DNA of 64,000 bases, taken from NCBI GenBank assembly GCA_958367245.1, contig CATXEA010000015.1, positions 21,244 through 85,243 on the forward strand. Reading direction: 5' to 3'. Shown one piece after another: positions 9,701-16,749 of this stretch (its first letter is position 1; every line of letters starts with the position of its first letter). The position numbers and the translations under genes were made by a program. The notes beneath the pieces were generated by a model that was given only the letters and a program-made list of their open reading frames with translations, made no database searches and was not told where the DNA came from. The DNA comes from an uncultured Blautia sp. GTDB taxonomy: Bacteria; Bacillota; Clostridia; Lachnospirales; Lachnospiraceae.

Positions 9701-10263
9701 TTTTTGCCTGTTCCAATAAAAAACTCCTCAAGATGCTGATAAGTGACTGGCTGCCTTGAAAGTCCGCGATACAGGGCATGTACTTTTTCATCTGCATCTT
9801 TGAGCACCATCTGGAAACTTTTGTCTGTAAAAAGCCGATATGCCTCCCGGAAATCGGTTTTGGCAATTTCGCAGAATCCCTCCAGATCTTTCACCTCGCC
9901 TGCAGAGCTTTTCACCTGTTCCGTCTCAGTTTCAATGATGAACGGAAGCTTATATTCGCCGATGTTTGTAGTAAAGCAAAGCCATCCTTCGTGTTTTTCT
10001 CCCGGCTTCATCCCAACGCCATCCACACCGTAAGGCAGACAGATCGTTGTTCCTGAAAATTCATCGCTTCCGGGCACAAGACGTCTGTTGGAAGATGTCA
10101 CATAGCCGCGTATCCTGCGGTTATCCTCTGTTCCCACGTAGATATCCCCTCTATAGGTCTCTCCGGCTTTCAGAGTGACTGCTATTTTTTCCTGAGAAAA
10201 CAGAAGTTCCGGCTGTTCGTATTCAAATTTTCCGCTTAACAGTTGTTCTATCTTTTTTTTCAA
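6697..10263 (-). CDS. DUF5717-type giant repeat protein
   Basis: 1188 residues, first gene of the operon. The start is TTG at 10263 (read as MKKKIEQLLSG), 8 bases after AAGGTG, and no better ATG lies near. The first 150 residues look like beta-rich segments (EKIAVTLKAGETYRGDIYVG, and VVTEEDFIGTHYQVDYVIQ further on). Most of the rest is helical and TPR/SEL1-like in texture (ELAGAYLYLCMAVGLYRDKE, LEAICRYIMLGNPRKAEYFR). The C-terminus returns to beta-rich sequence with KVTLYYALDAGLGTEPEY. No signal peptide or membrane helix is evident, so it is probably cytosolic. It matches what I know as DUF5717, of unknown function, and its coupling to the actin-like DUF5716 gene suggests a complex. Confidence 0.78.
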   Translation of the reverse strand: MKKKIEQLLSGKFEYEQPELLFSQEKIAVTLKAGETYRGDIYVGTEDNRRIRGYVTSSNRRLVPGSDEFSGTTICLPYGVDGVGMKPGEKHEGWLCFTTNIGEYKLPFIIETETEQVKSSAGEVKDLEGFCEIAKTDFREAYRLFTDKSFQMVLKDADEKVHALYRGLSRQPVTYQHLEEFFIGTGKKEPVRISLKSSGEEFYNINESVRESFSVKRTGWGHLRLDIEARGDFLEVSRKVVTEEDFIGTHYQVDYVIQKEKLGRGRQYGEIVIRSPYQELSYRIMASRDSRVTVKVDSQVKQQRLSLMKDCLTHFCGKMDFKTWVGSSRFILNQLQETGCEYPEYQLYGAYLYYLEENLEAAAEILKKFSDTTFTKENLELAGAYLYLCMAVGLYRDKEQGLRKLQNFYMQKEDSFLLFNLLLKVDSTITSSPSRAVFMMEEQFERGCRSPFLYLEAWNYIRRDMSLLHRLNRFWAQVFLFAGKEEMLTEELVMRFAYLSGYEKNFNRSLYDALAMGYEAFPTDDTLEAICRYIMLGNPRKAEYFRWFSLAVEHGLRLTRLYEYYVETMDTSYQRELPKPLLMYFTYNSNTLGDAKKAFIYASIISNKEREPGTYEDYREVMEEFARRKMAEGRMNENYAVLYQEFLSEPKTYAQAEAIAKKMFTFRLYCDDKKVRHVIVRHNQMEKEESYPCVQGVAYPRIYTEDAVILFQDDKQRRYAATVDYNVKKLFDEHDIVENVLKAGVTEQGALLHYCVNTQPDSENLEIFQKLVCLDAFSGEYKREIRKRILDYYAEHVHGEDLDDYLKKMDFREYALVDRTTLLTVLISRGLFTQAMGIIEEFGYEGLDMGSLLKLVSRMLIRCDMAEDEELLALASAVYRSGKYDEVILHYLMKYRFGPVDELFSVWKSAQGFEMDTYDLEEKILSLLMLLGDYRKEGEKVLESYVKQSGKERIIGAYLTLVSYGVFVKEFPMSPFVKERLEYAYENKWPVNQICRLALFKALSREKRVSGKYQDMEREMLEECIRREMVFSFFRRLPAKLLSPYQLDDKTFVEYHGNPEAKVTLYYALDAGLGTEPEYKIEPMRRMYEGIFGKTFTLFYGETLRYYFVVEEGKKSTKTQERVITMDKIEGVPSSKYQLINQMLSARRLEKGQEVLSQMKKFLRREQYVREMFRIETEDTAAETGGRG

Positions 10264-10415
10264 AATCGTTCACCTTATGTCCTTGTTTATCCTATAATTC
10301 GTCATTTTACCTATGGAGACAATTATACACTACAAACGTCTCAAGCGCAAGAAAGCCTGTTCGAAAAAAGCATGGTTCACCCTATTTCCTTTTTTTCATA
10401 TCAATGGTATTTTTA

Positions 10416-10444
10416 TTGCTAAAATACCCTTAAAATGCTATAAT
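10416..10444 (+). promoter_or_regulatory. Sigma-A-type promoter of the transglutaminase-like gene
   Basis: TTGCTA (10416-10421), a 17-base spacer, then TATAAT (10439-10444), 52 bases before the ATG. It lies in the 233-base gap between the divergent DUF5717 and transglutaminase-like genes. Nothing else was recognised in that gap. Confidence 0.6.
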
Positions 10445-10496
10445 TTTCCTATACTTTCAATCATTTAAAATACCCCATCTGTAAAGGAGGCTTATT

Positions 10497-11294
10497 ATGA
10501 AAAACCAAAAGAAACACATCCTTTTCCCGTTTTTTCTTGCTCTCTGCCTGATTCTCGTTACCGCAGGCACAGTCAGCGCAGCTCCCGTATACAAAAACAA
10601 ATTTGTAAAAACAAAAGGCAAAATCTATCATTATAATGAAAAAGGCAAAAAAGATAAAGGCATTATAAAAGTCAACGGAAAAAACTACTATTTCGACTCC
10701 AAAGGAATCCAGCGCACAGGCTGGCAGAAAATCAAAAATAATTATTATTTCTTCCAGATCAAAAACGGCAGAGGCGGCAGTATGGTAACCTCCAAAACCG
10801 TAAATGGAATCAAGCTGGGCAGGAACGGAAAAGCCAGCTACAACAGCACAGGTCTGCGCAAGCTTAAGGTCATGGTAAAAGCAAATAAAATCATGGAAAG
10901 CATAACCAACTACAACATGTCGAAATCCGAAAAACTTCGGAAGTGTTTCGAAAAGACCCTCTCATACCGTTACTGCAACATCGGTGGTTTCCGCAAAACA
11001 GATCCTGCCTGGGATGTTTTTTATGCGGAAGAAATGTTGTTTAAAGGACGCGGAGACTGCTACTGCGGCGCTTCAGCCTTTGCCTACCTTGCCAATGCTG
11101 CAGGTTATACAAATGTTGCATCCGTTTCCTCAGGAGGTCATGGATGGGCAGAAGTAAACAACAGAATCTGTGACCCAAACTGGGCGGTTATCACCCAGAA
11201 GCCGGACGACTACTTCTATCTTGAAGCTTCTATGAGCGGCGTCGGCGGAAGACCGATGTACAGTCAGAACCGATGGTATGTAAAAAAAGTATAA
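10497..11294 (+). CDS. Secreted transglutaminase-like protein with cell-wall-binding repeats
   Basis: 265 residues. A clear Sec signal peptide (FFLALCLILVTAGTVSAAP) should be cut near residue 29. Residues about 40-90 hold two degenerate choline-binding-type repeats (KIYHYNEKGKKDKG, KNYYFDSKGIQRTGWQ), which usually bind surface polymers. The C-terminal half is a transglutaminase/cysteine-protease fold with a visible triad: Cys188 in GDCYCGAS, His215 in GGHGWAEV and Asp226 in CDPNWA. The family includes protein cross-linkers and peptidases, so the reaction is open. The ATG follows AAAGGAGG. It is monocistronic, with a hairpin 12 bases after the stop. Probable site of action: outer face of the cell wall. 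Confidence 0.85.
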   Translation: MKNQKKHILFPFFLALCLILVTAGTVSAAPVYKNKFVKTKGKIYHYNEKGKKDKGIIKVNGKNYYFDSKGIQRTGWQKIKNNYYFFQIKNGRGGSMVTSKTVNGIKLGRNGKASYNSTGLRKLKVMVKANKIMESITNYNMSKSEKLRKCFEKTLSYRYCNIGGFRKTDPAWDVFYAEEMLFKGRGDCYCGASAFAYLANAAGYTNVASVSSGGHGWAEVNNRICDPNWAVITQKPDDYFYLEASMSGVGGRPMYSQNRWYVKKV

Positions 11295-11305
11295 AGATTC
11301 TCTGA

Positions 11306-11348
11306 TTTGCCCGGAATAATTTCCTGAAACGGAATTATTCCGGGCAAA
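11306..11348 (+). terminator. Long hairpin after the transglutaminase-like gene
   Basis: Two 18-base arms (11306-11324 with one bulged T, and 11331-11348) pair around a TGAAAC loop. The stem is GC-rich at its base, but the following T-run is poor (TGTGATTTT), so termination may be partial. Confidence 0.65.
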
Positions 11349-11441
11349 TGTGATTTTGTCACAGAACTGTTCTCTGGTCTGATGTATATTTAAGCCACAA
11401 AGAAAAAAACTAAAAAAACAACCCCAAAGGAGGACAAATAT

Positions 11442-11747
11442 ATGTCAGCTATCAATATAAATAAAGACAATTTCCAGAACGAAGTTATGAATTCCAGCAA
11501 TCCGGTTCTTTTAGATTTCTGGGCTCCGTGGTGCGGACCATGCCGTATGGTAGTTCCCATCGTAGAGGAGATTGCAGAAGAACGCTCCGACATCACAGTA
11601 GGCAAGGTTAATGTAGACGAGCAGCCTGAGCTTGCAAGCCAGTTCGGTATCATGAGCATTCCTACACTGGTTGTAATGAAAGACGGCAAAATCATCAATC
11701 AGGCAATGGGAGCCCGCTCCAAGAGCTCTATTCTTGAAATGCTGTAA
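11442..11747 (+). CDS. trxA: Thioredoxin
   Basis: Small cytosolic dithiol-disulfide reductant of 101 residues. The active site is canonical, FWAPWCGPCRM, with the redox cysteines at 31 and 34, and the cis-proline follows in SIPTLVV. The ATG follows AAAGGAGG. The gene is 43 bases upstream of the CoA-disulfide-reductase-like gene in the same direction, so the two are probably co-transcribed and act together on cellular disulfides or sulfane sulfur. No thioredoxin reductase gene is adjacent. Confidence 0.95.
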   Translation: MSAININKDNFQNEVMNSSNPVLLDFWAPWCGPCRMVVPIVEEIAEERSDITVGKVNVDEQPELASQFGIMSIPTLVVMKDGKIINQAMGARSKSSILEML

Positions 11748-11790
11748 GAAGGACGCATTGCCTCATATTCAGGAAAGGTGGAACACTAAG

Positions 11791-13482
11791 ATGAAGATTA
11801 TTATTGTAGGCGGAGTGGCGGGCGGCGCCACTGCTGCCGCACGTATTCGCAGATTAGATGAAAATGCAGAAATCATTGTCTTTGAGCGGTCCGGATATAT
11901 CTCCTACGCCAACTGCGGTCTGCCCTATTACATTGGAGATGTGCTCACAGAGCCTGAGGCTCTGACCTTACAGACTCCGGAAAGCTTTTTCACCCGATTC
12001 AGGGTAACAATGAAGGTATGCCACGAGGTAACTGCCCTTCACCCTGACAGAAAAACCGTTTCCGTAAAAAATCTGGAAACCGGTGAAGAATTCGAAGAAT
12101 CCTACGACAAGCTGATTCTTTCTCCGGGCGCAAAGCCCACCCAGCCCCGTCTTCCGGGCGTTGGTCTTGAAAAATTGTTCACCCTTCGTACTGTAGAAGA
12201 CACTTTCCGCATCAAGGAATATATCAATACCAGACATCCGAAATCTGCCGTTCTTGCAGGAGGAGGGTTCATCGGACTTGAACTGGCTGAGAACTTAAGA
12301 GAGCTTGGCATGGACGTGACCATTGTCCAGAGACCAAAACAGCTTATGAATCCTTTTGACCCTGACATGGCATCCTTTATCCACAGTGAAATGCGCAGGC
12401 ACGGCATCCGCCTTGCCCTTGGTCACACAGTAGAAGGCTTTGAAGAAAAAGACGGCGGTGTTGACGTTCTTTTAAAAGACGAAGCTCCTCTTCACGCAGA
12501 TATGGTAGTTCTTGCCATCGGCGTAACCCCTGACACAGCTCTTGCAAAAGAGGCAGGGCTTGAACTTGGCATTAAGGGAAGCATTGTTGTCAATGACCGC
12601 ATGGAAACCTCTGTTCCTGACATCTATGCAGCCGGAGATGCCGTACAGGTAAAACATTATGTCACAGGTCAGGATGCTCTGATCTCACTGGCTGGTCCTG
12701 CCAATAAACAGGGACGTATCATCGCAGACAACATCTGCGGAGGAGACAGCCGCTATCAGGGCAGTCAGGGAAGCAGCGTAATCAAAGTTTTTGACATGAC
12801 CGCCGCAACAACAGGCATCAACGAAACGAATGCCAAAAAGGCAGGGCTTGATACAGATAAAGTAATTCTTTCCCCTATGAGTCACGCCGGATACTATCCG
12901 GGAGGCAAAGTTATGACCATGAAAGTCGTATTCGAGAAAGAAACCTACCGTCTTCTCGGAGCGCAGATTGTGGGATATGAAGGTGTAGACAAGCGTATTG
13001 ATGTGCTGGCAACTGCCATTCATGCAGGTATGAACGCTACAGAGTTAAAAGATCTGGATCTCGCCTATGCGCCGCCGTACTCATCGGCAAAAGATCCTGT
13101 AAATATGGCAGGTTTTATGATTGATAACATTTCCAAAGGTACGCTGAAGCAGTGGCACCTGGAAGATGCAGACAGTCTTCCCCGCGACGGAAGCGTCACT
13201 CTTCTTGATGTGCGTACACCCGGCGAATATTCCAGAGGTCATGTCGAAGGCTTCAAAAATATTCCTGTTGATGAGCTTCGCGAACATCTGGAAGAAATCG
13301 AAAAGAATAAACCAGTATACGTTATCTGCCAGAGCGGACTGCGCAGCTATATTGCCACCCGTATTCTGGAAGGAAGCAGCTATGAAGCATATAACTTCTC
13401 CGGAGGTTTCCGCTTCTATGACGCAGTAAACAATGACCGCTGCCTGATCAGGACTGCATCAGCCTGCGGGATGGATCAATAA
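11791..13482 (+). CDS. CoA-disulfide reductase-like flavoprotein with C-terminal rhodanese domain
   Basis: 563 residues from the ATG at 11791, preceded by GGAAAGG; a longer frame from 11734 overlaps trxA and lacks a ribosome-binding site. An N-terminal FAD-binding loop (IIIVGGVAGGATAAARI) is followed by the single redox cysteine Cys42 in SYANCGLPYYIGD, the hallmark of CoA-disulfide reductase and NADH-oxidase/persulfide-reductase relatives. A second dinucleotide fold has VLAGGGFIGLELAENL. The last 100 residues are a rhodanese domain with active-site Cys513 in VICQSGLRS. CoADR-rhodanese fusions reduce CoA disulfides, CoA persulfide or polysulfide. Pairing with trxA supports a thiol or sulfane-sulfur role. 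Its 3' end overlaps the convergent regulator gene by 35 bases. Confidence 0.9.
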   Translation: MKIIIVGGVAGGATAAARIRRLDENAEIIVFERSGYISYANCGLPYYIGDVLTEPEALTLQTPESFFTRFRVTMKVCHEVTALHPDRKTVSVKNLETGEEFEESYDKLILSPGAKPTQPRLPGVGLEKLFTLRTVEDTFRIKEYINTRHPKSAVLAGGGFIGLELAENLRELGMDVTIVQRPKQLMNPFDPDMASFIHSEMRRHGIRLALGHTVEGFEEKDGGVDVLLKDEAPLHADMVVLAIGVTPDTALAKEAGLELGIKGSIVVNDRMETSVPDIYAAGDAVQVKHYVTGQDALISLAGPANKQGRIIADNICGGDSRYQGSQGSSVIKVFDMTAATTGINETNAKKAGLDTDKVILSPMSHAGYYPGGKVMTMKVVFEKETYRLLGAQIVGYEGVDKRIDVLATAIHAGMNATELKDLDLAYAPPYSSAKDPVNMAGFMIDNISKGTLKQWHLEDADSLPRDGSVTLLDVRTPGEYSRGHVEGFKNIPVDELREHLEEIEKNKPVYVICQSGLRSYIATRILEGSSYEAYNFSGGFRFYDAVNNDRCLIRTASACGMDQ

Positions 13483-14128
13483 GAACTTCCAGTTTTTCTT
13501 CATCCAGAATCTGAACAGTCCCACGTGATAATTTTACCATGCCTTCACTTTGGAAGTAACGGAGCATACGGGTTATTACCTCTCTGTGAGAGCCAAGGTG
13601 ATTGGCAATTATTTCGTGGGTAAGCTTAAGCTCATTTGTTCCTTCAATCGCCGCCTCTTCCAGAAGAAACATAGCCACCCGCTTATCCATGCTCTTCCAC
13701 ATCACCTGCTCGATCAGCCACATAACATCTGAAAATCTGGACGCCATCAGCTCGTTCGTATAATTTGCCACAGGAGCAGATTCTTCCATGATACTTTTAT
13801 ATACTTCCACGGGAATCACCCAAAGCTGTGTCTCCTTCTCTGCTGCAATGGTAATCTCAAACTGTATGGAGCGCATCATACAGGACGCGGAAAACAGGCA
13901 CATATCTCTGTCAAACAGACGGTATATGGTAATCTCCCTTCCCTCGTCTGAAAGGATATAAGCGCGAAGCTGACCGCTTTTTATCAGAAACAGCCCCGTA
14001 CAGTCCATATTTCCGTTATGAATAATTTCTCCCTTCTTCACACTCTTCTCAATCAGACTTCCCATAATTCTGTTCTGCTGATTTTTGTTCAGTTTGTCCC
14101 ATACAGGAAAAACACTTTGAAAATCCAT
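13448..14128 (-). CDS. Crp/Fnr-family transcriptional regulator
   Basis: 226 residues. An N-terminal cyclic-nucleotide-binding-like beta-roll (GLFLIKSGQLRAYILSDEGRE) is followed by a long dimerisation helix and a C-terminal winged helix-turn-helix with recognition segment HEIIANHLGSHREVITRMLR. The N-terminal four-cysteine Fe-S ligand set of Fnr is absent; cysteines occur at about 43, 87 and 93 (in SASCMM), so a heme, redox-thiol or small-molecule effector is possible. The ATG follows GGAGGG. It is divergent from the DUF134/Fe-S ATPase cluster, and its 3' end overlaps the end of the CoADR-rhodanese gene on the other strand. By context it probably regulates one or both flanking units. Confidence 0.88.
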   Translation of the reverse strand: MDFQSVFPVWDKLNKNQQNRIMGSLIEKSVKKGEIIHNGNMDCTGLFLIKSGQLRAYILSDEGREITIYRLFDRDMCLFSASCMMRSIQFEITIAAEKETQLWVIPVEVYKSIMEESAPVANYTNELMASRFSDVMWLIEQVMWKSMDKRVAMFLLEEAAIEGTNELKLTHEIIANHLGSHREVITRMLRYFQSEGMVKLSRGTVQILDEEKLEVLIDPSRRLMQS

Positions 14129-14218
14129 AGGGTTCCCTCCTTATCTACGCTTTCCTTTTATATCATTCGCCTATAAAATACTTACTTAATTTGCTATCTG
14201 CAGTATAATTTATTTTTC

Positions 14219-14250
14219 GGCATATGTCAAATACATTATTGACTTATGCC
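14219..14250. promoter_or_regulatory. Candidate operator: 12-bp inverted repeat over a -35 element
   Basis: GGCATATGTCAA (14219-14230) and TTGACTTATGCC (14239-14250) are inverted repeats with one mismatch and an 8-base spacer. The right arm contains the -35 hexamer of the rightward promoter, so a bound regulator would affect expression of the DUF134 operon. It lies between the Crp/Fnr-type gene and that operon, so either product could be the ligand. Confidence 0.55.
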
Positions 14251-14267
14251 AAAAACAGCGTTATACT
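14239..14267 (+). promoter_or_regulatory. Promoter of the DUF134/Fe-S ATPase operon
   Basis: TTGACT (14239-14244), 17 bases, then TATACT (14262-14267). It overlaps the 12-bp inverted repeat and lies about 59 bases before the GTG start. Confidence 0.65.
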
Positions 14268-14279
14268 GATTATATTCCT

Positions 14280-14299
14280 AAAACAATATGAATTGTTTT
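14280..14299. promoter_or_regulatory. Second candidate operator: perfect 8-bp dyad
   Basis: AAAACAAT and ATTGTTTT are separated by ATGA. The dyad lies just downstream of the predicted transcription start of the DUF134 operon, where a bound protein could block elongation. It differs in sequence from the dyad at 14219-14250. Confidence 0.45.
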
Positions 14300-14325
14300 C
14301 TACATTATAACAGGAGGTGAAAGCC

Positions 14326-15051
14326 GTGCCAAGACCAAGGAAATGCCGAAAAATCTGTCAGCTTCCCCAGACCAGAGAATTTTTTCCCGCAGGCGATTCA
14401 TCCTGCGAAACTGCCGTGATACTGACAGTAGACGAGTACGAGGCAATCCGTCTGATTGACAAACACGGTTTTTCCCAGGAAGAATGCAGTACCTATATGC
14501 AGGTTGCCAGAACTACGGTTCAGATGATTTATAATTCCGCCAGAAAGAAGCTGGCAAGCGCGCTGGTCGATGGTCTTCCCCTTCGTATTGAAGGCGGCGA
14601 TTATCAGCTATGCGACGGTAACGAAGAATTTCACGGCTGCGCAGGATGCAGGAAGCATCACCGCAGTTGTACACCAATCACTGTTAAGGAGGATGGTATC
14701 ATGAAAATCGCGATTCCATTGGACGAAAACCAGAAGGATGTATGTATTGTCCTTTCACGCGCCCCGTATTTTCTTTTCCGCGAAGACGGAAAGGATACGA
14801 TTGCAGAAAACCCTGCTGCTCAGGCACAGAGCGGCGCAGGAATTTTGGCGGCTCAGTTCCTTGTGGACAACAAGGTTGACGTACTGATCACCCTTCGCTG
14901 CGGACAGAACGCCGCCGACGTTTTCAAAGCCGCAAATATGAAAATCTATAAATCCGAACATAAAGCCGCAGCAGACGATCTCTCCGCACTGGAGGAAGGC
15001 AATCTCAGTGAACTGACGACCTTTCACGGCGGTTTCCACGGTGTGCAATGA
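14326..15051 (+). CDS. DUF134 regulator fused to a dinitrogenase-cofactor (NifX/NifB-C) domain
   Basis: 241 residues. The start is GTG at 14326 (MPRPRKCRKICQL, the usual DUF134 N-terminus), 8 bases after AGGAGG; the GTG at 14317 lies within that site. Residues 1-90 are a DUF134 domain with a sigma-region-4-like helix-turn-helix (SQEECSTYMQVARTTVQMIY), then a cysteine/histidine patch (CAGCRKHHRSC). Residues 126-241 are a NifX/NifB-C-type domain (MKIAIPLDENQKDVCIVLS). An ideal AAGGAGG (14686-14692) sits 8 bases before the internal ATG at 14701, so the cofactor domain may also be made alone. The last codons overlap the next gene as ATGA. No nitrogenase genes are nearby. Confidence 0.88.
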   Translation: MPRPRKCRKICQLPQTREFFPAGDSSCETAVILTVDEYEAIRLIDKHGFSQEECSTYMQVARTTVQMIYNSARKKLASALVDGLPLRIEGGDYQLCDGNEEFHGCAGCRKHHRSCTPITVKEDGIMKIAIPLDENQKDVCIVLSRAPYFLFREDGKDTIAENPAAQAQSGAGILAAQFLVDNKVDVLITLRCGQNAADVFKAANMKIYKSEHKAAADDLSALEEGNLSELTTFHGGFHGVQ

Positions 15052-15872
15052 AGATTGCCTGTTTAAGCGGCAAGGGCGGCGCAGGCAAAACTCTGACAGC
15101 AGTCAATCTTGCTGCTGCAGCCAAAAATGCCACTTACATTGACTGCGATGTGGAAGAACCAAACGGCAGACTGTTTCTGAAGCCTGAAAATATAAAAGAA
15201 ACAACCGTCAGCTCTCTTCTCCCTGCTTTCGATGCCGATAAATGTACCGGTTGCAGGAAATGTGTAGATTTCTGCCGTTTTCACGCCCTGATGTTCCTTA
15301 AAGAAAAACCTATGCTCTTTCCGGAGGTATGCCATAGCTGCGGCGGCTGTATGATGGTATGTCCGGAAGGCGCCATCACCGAAGAACCCAAACCTGTGGG
15401 AATCCTTGAAATCGGAACCCATCAAAATATCCGGGTAATCTCCGGTATCCTGAATCCCGGAGAAGCTTCCGGCGTTCCACTTATCCGGGAAGCGCTGAAG
15501 CATGAAGATAAGCTGACAATCATCGACTGTCCTCCGGGCAGCGCCTGCTCTGTTATGGAAAGCGTTATGGATGCAGACTACTGTGTCCTTGTGGTGGAAC
15601 CCACCGCATTTGGCTTCCATAATTTCCGTATGGTACACGAGCTTGTCACTTTACTGAAAAAGAAGTGCGGAGTCGTTATCAACAAAGAGGATACGCCTTT
15701 TGAACCTCTGGAGGAGTTTTGCCGGGAACATAATCTCCCTGTTCTTGCGCGGATTCCCTATGACCCTGAAATCGCAGCTCTTGCAGCCAAAGGGGAAATT
15801 GTCTCCGAAAAAAACGAACAGGCACAGGAAATTTTCCAGAGTCTTCTTGCTCAGATAGGAGGTGCCCTGTGA
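15048..15872 (+). CDS. MinD/Mrp-type ATPase with two inserted 4Fe-4S motifs (first copy)
   Basis: 274 residues. The deviant Walker A loop GKGGAGKT is at residues 8-15, followed by the ParA-type YIDCDVEEPN. A ferredoxin-like insert (about residues 64-110) has two cysteine sets, CTGCRKCVDFC and CHSCGGCMMVCP, expected to hold two 4Fe-4S clusters. After the insert come the switch strands IIDCPPGSACSV and VVEPTAFGFHN. These paired Fe-S P-loop ATPases occur in anaerobes with NifX-like proteins and with the orange protein (ORP) complex of Desulfovibrio. Fe-S or mixed-metal cluster handling is the usual proposal. It overlaps both neighbours by 4 bases, so the operon is tightly coupled. Confidence 0.9.
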   Translation: MKIACLSGKGGAGKTLTAVNLAAAAKNATYIDCDVEEPNGRLFLKPENIKETTVSSLLPAFDADKCTGCRKCVDFCRFHALMFLKEKPMLFPEVCHSCGGCMMVCPEGAITEEPKPVGILEIGTHQNIRVISGILNPGEASGVPLIREALKHEDKLTIIDCPPGSACSVMESVMDADYCVLVVEPTAFGFHNFRMVHELVTLLKKKCGVVINKEDTPFEPLEEFCREHNLPVLARIPYDPEIAALAAKGEIVSEKNEQAQEIFQSLLAQIGGAL

Positions 15873-16744
15873 AACGACTACTGATTCTCAGCGGAAAAGG
15901 CGGCACAGGCAAAACCACCACAGCAGCGGCGTTTATCCGCTTCGCTCAGGCAAAAGCCATCGCAGACTGTGATGTGGATGCCCCAAATCTTCATCTCGTC
16001 ACCGTACCCGGAACAAGCCCTGTTGTCTCCGACTTTCTCGGCGGAGATAAGGCTGTCATTGATTCGGAAAAATGCATCGGCTGCGGTCTCTGCCGGAATC
16101 ACTGCCGGTTTGACGCTCTTATCGAAGAGAACGGCAAATACAGAATAAACGAATACGCCTGTGAAGGCTGCGGCGTCTGCGCCCATGTTTGTCCTCAGGA
16201 TGCCGTCCGTCTTATCACAGATGTGGCAGGACGAAAAGAGCTCTATCTTGGCGAGACTGTTTTTTCCACCGCCACCCTGAAAATGGGTCGCGGAAATTCC
16301 GGCAAGCTGGTTACCGATGTAAAAATGGCAATGCTGAAAAACGCGCCGGAAACCGACCTTGCCATCATTGACGGTTCTCCCGGAATCGGCTGCCCTGTCA
16401 TGGCTTCTGTCAGCGGCATGGATTTGGTTCTGATTGTTGCGGAACCGAGCCTTTCCGGTCTGAGCGACCTCACCCGACTGGTAAAAACCGCGGCAACTTT
16501 CCAGGCAAAGCTTGCCGTATGCGTAAACAAATGGGATGTAAGTCCCGAAAACACACAGCGAATCAAAGACTTCTGCGAAAAAGAAGGTATTCCCTTCGCA
16601 GGTATGATTCCTTATGACAAACGAGCCTCCGAGGCAGTAAACGCCGGTCTCAGCCTTGCTGATATCGACTGCCCTGCCCGTGATGCAATAAAAGAAATTT
16701 TTGAAACTACAGGCAAATTGCTTGAACGAAACGAAAAGGAGTAA
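15869..16744 (+). CDS. MinD/Mrp-type ATPase with two inserted 4Fe-4S motifs (second copy)
   Basis: 291 residues, paralogous to the preceding gene. It opens with GTG within ATAGGAGGTGCCCTGTGAAA and has Walker A GKGGTGKTTT (residues 8-17), ADCDVDAPN, and a ferredoxin-type insert with CIGCGLCRNHC and CEGCGVCAHVCPQ. The later strands IIDGSPGIGCPV and LIVAEPSLSGLSDL are typical of the family. The pair probably works as a heterodimer, as proposed for similar neighbouring ATPases in anaerobes. The start overlaps the previous stop by 4 bases, and the NifX-like gene begins 5 bases after its stop. Confidence 0.9.
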   Translation: MKRLLILSGKGGTGKTTTAAAFIRFAQAKAIADCDVDAPNLHLVTVPGTSPVVSDFLGGDKAVIDSEKCIGCGLCRNHCRFDALIEENGKYRINEYACEGCGVCAHVCPQDAVRLITDVAGRKELYLGETVFSTATLKMGRGNSGKLVTDVKMAMLKNAPETDLAIIDGSPGIGCPVMASVSGMDLVLIVAEPSLSGLSDLTRLVKTAATFQAKLAVCVNKWDVSPENTQRIKDFCEKEGIPFAGMIPYDKRASEAVNAGLSLADIDCPARDAIKEIFETTGKLLERNEKE

Positions 16745-16749
16745 TGATT

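Noticed and set aside
14317..14325. GTG at 14317 as start of the DUF134 gene
   Set aside because: It lies within the Shine-Dalgarno sequence; the GTG at 14326 has ideal spacing and gives the family N-terminus MPRPRKC.
15063..15638. 191-codon reverse frame opposite the first Fe-S ATPase
   Set aside because: Shadow of the ATPase gene with intact Walker A and ferredoxin motifs; no start signal.
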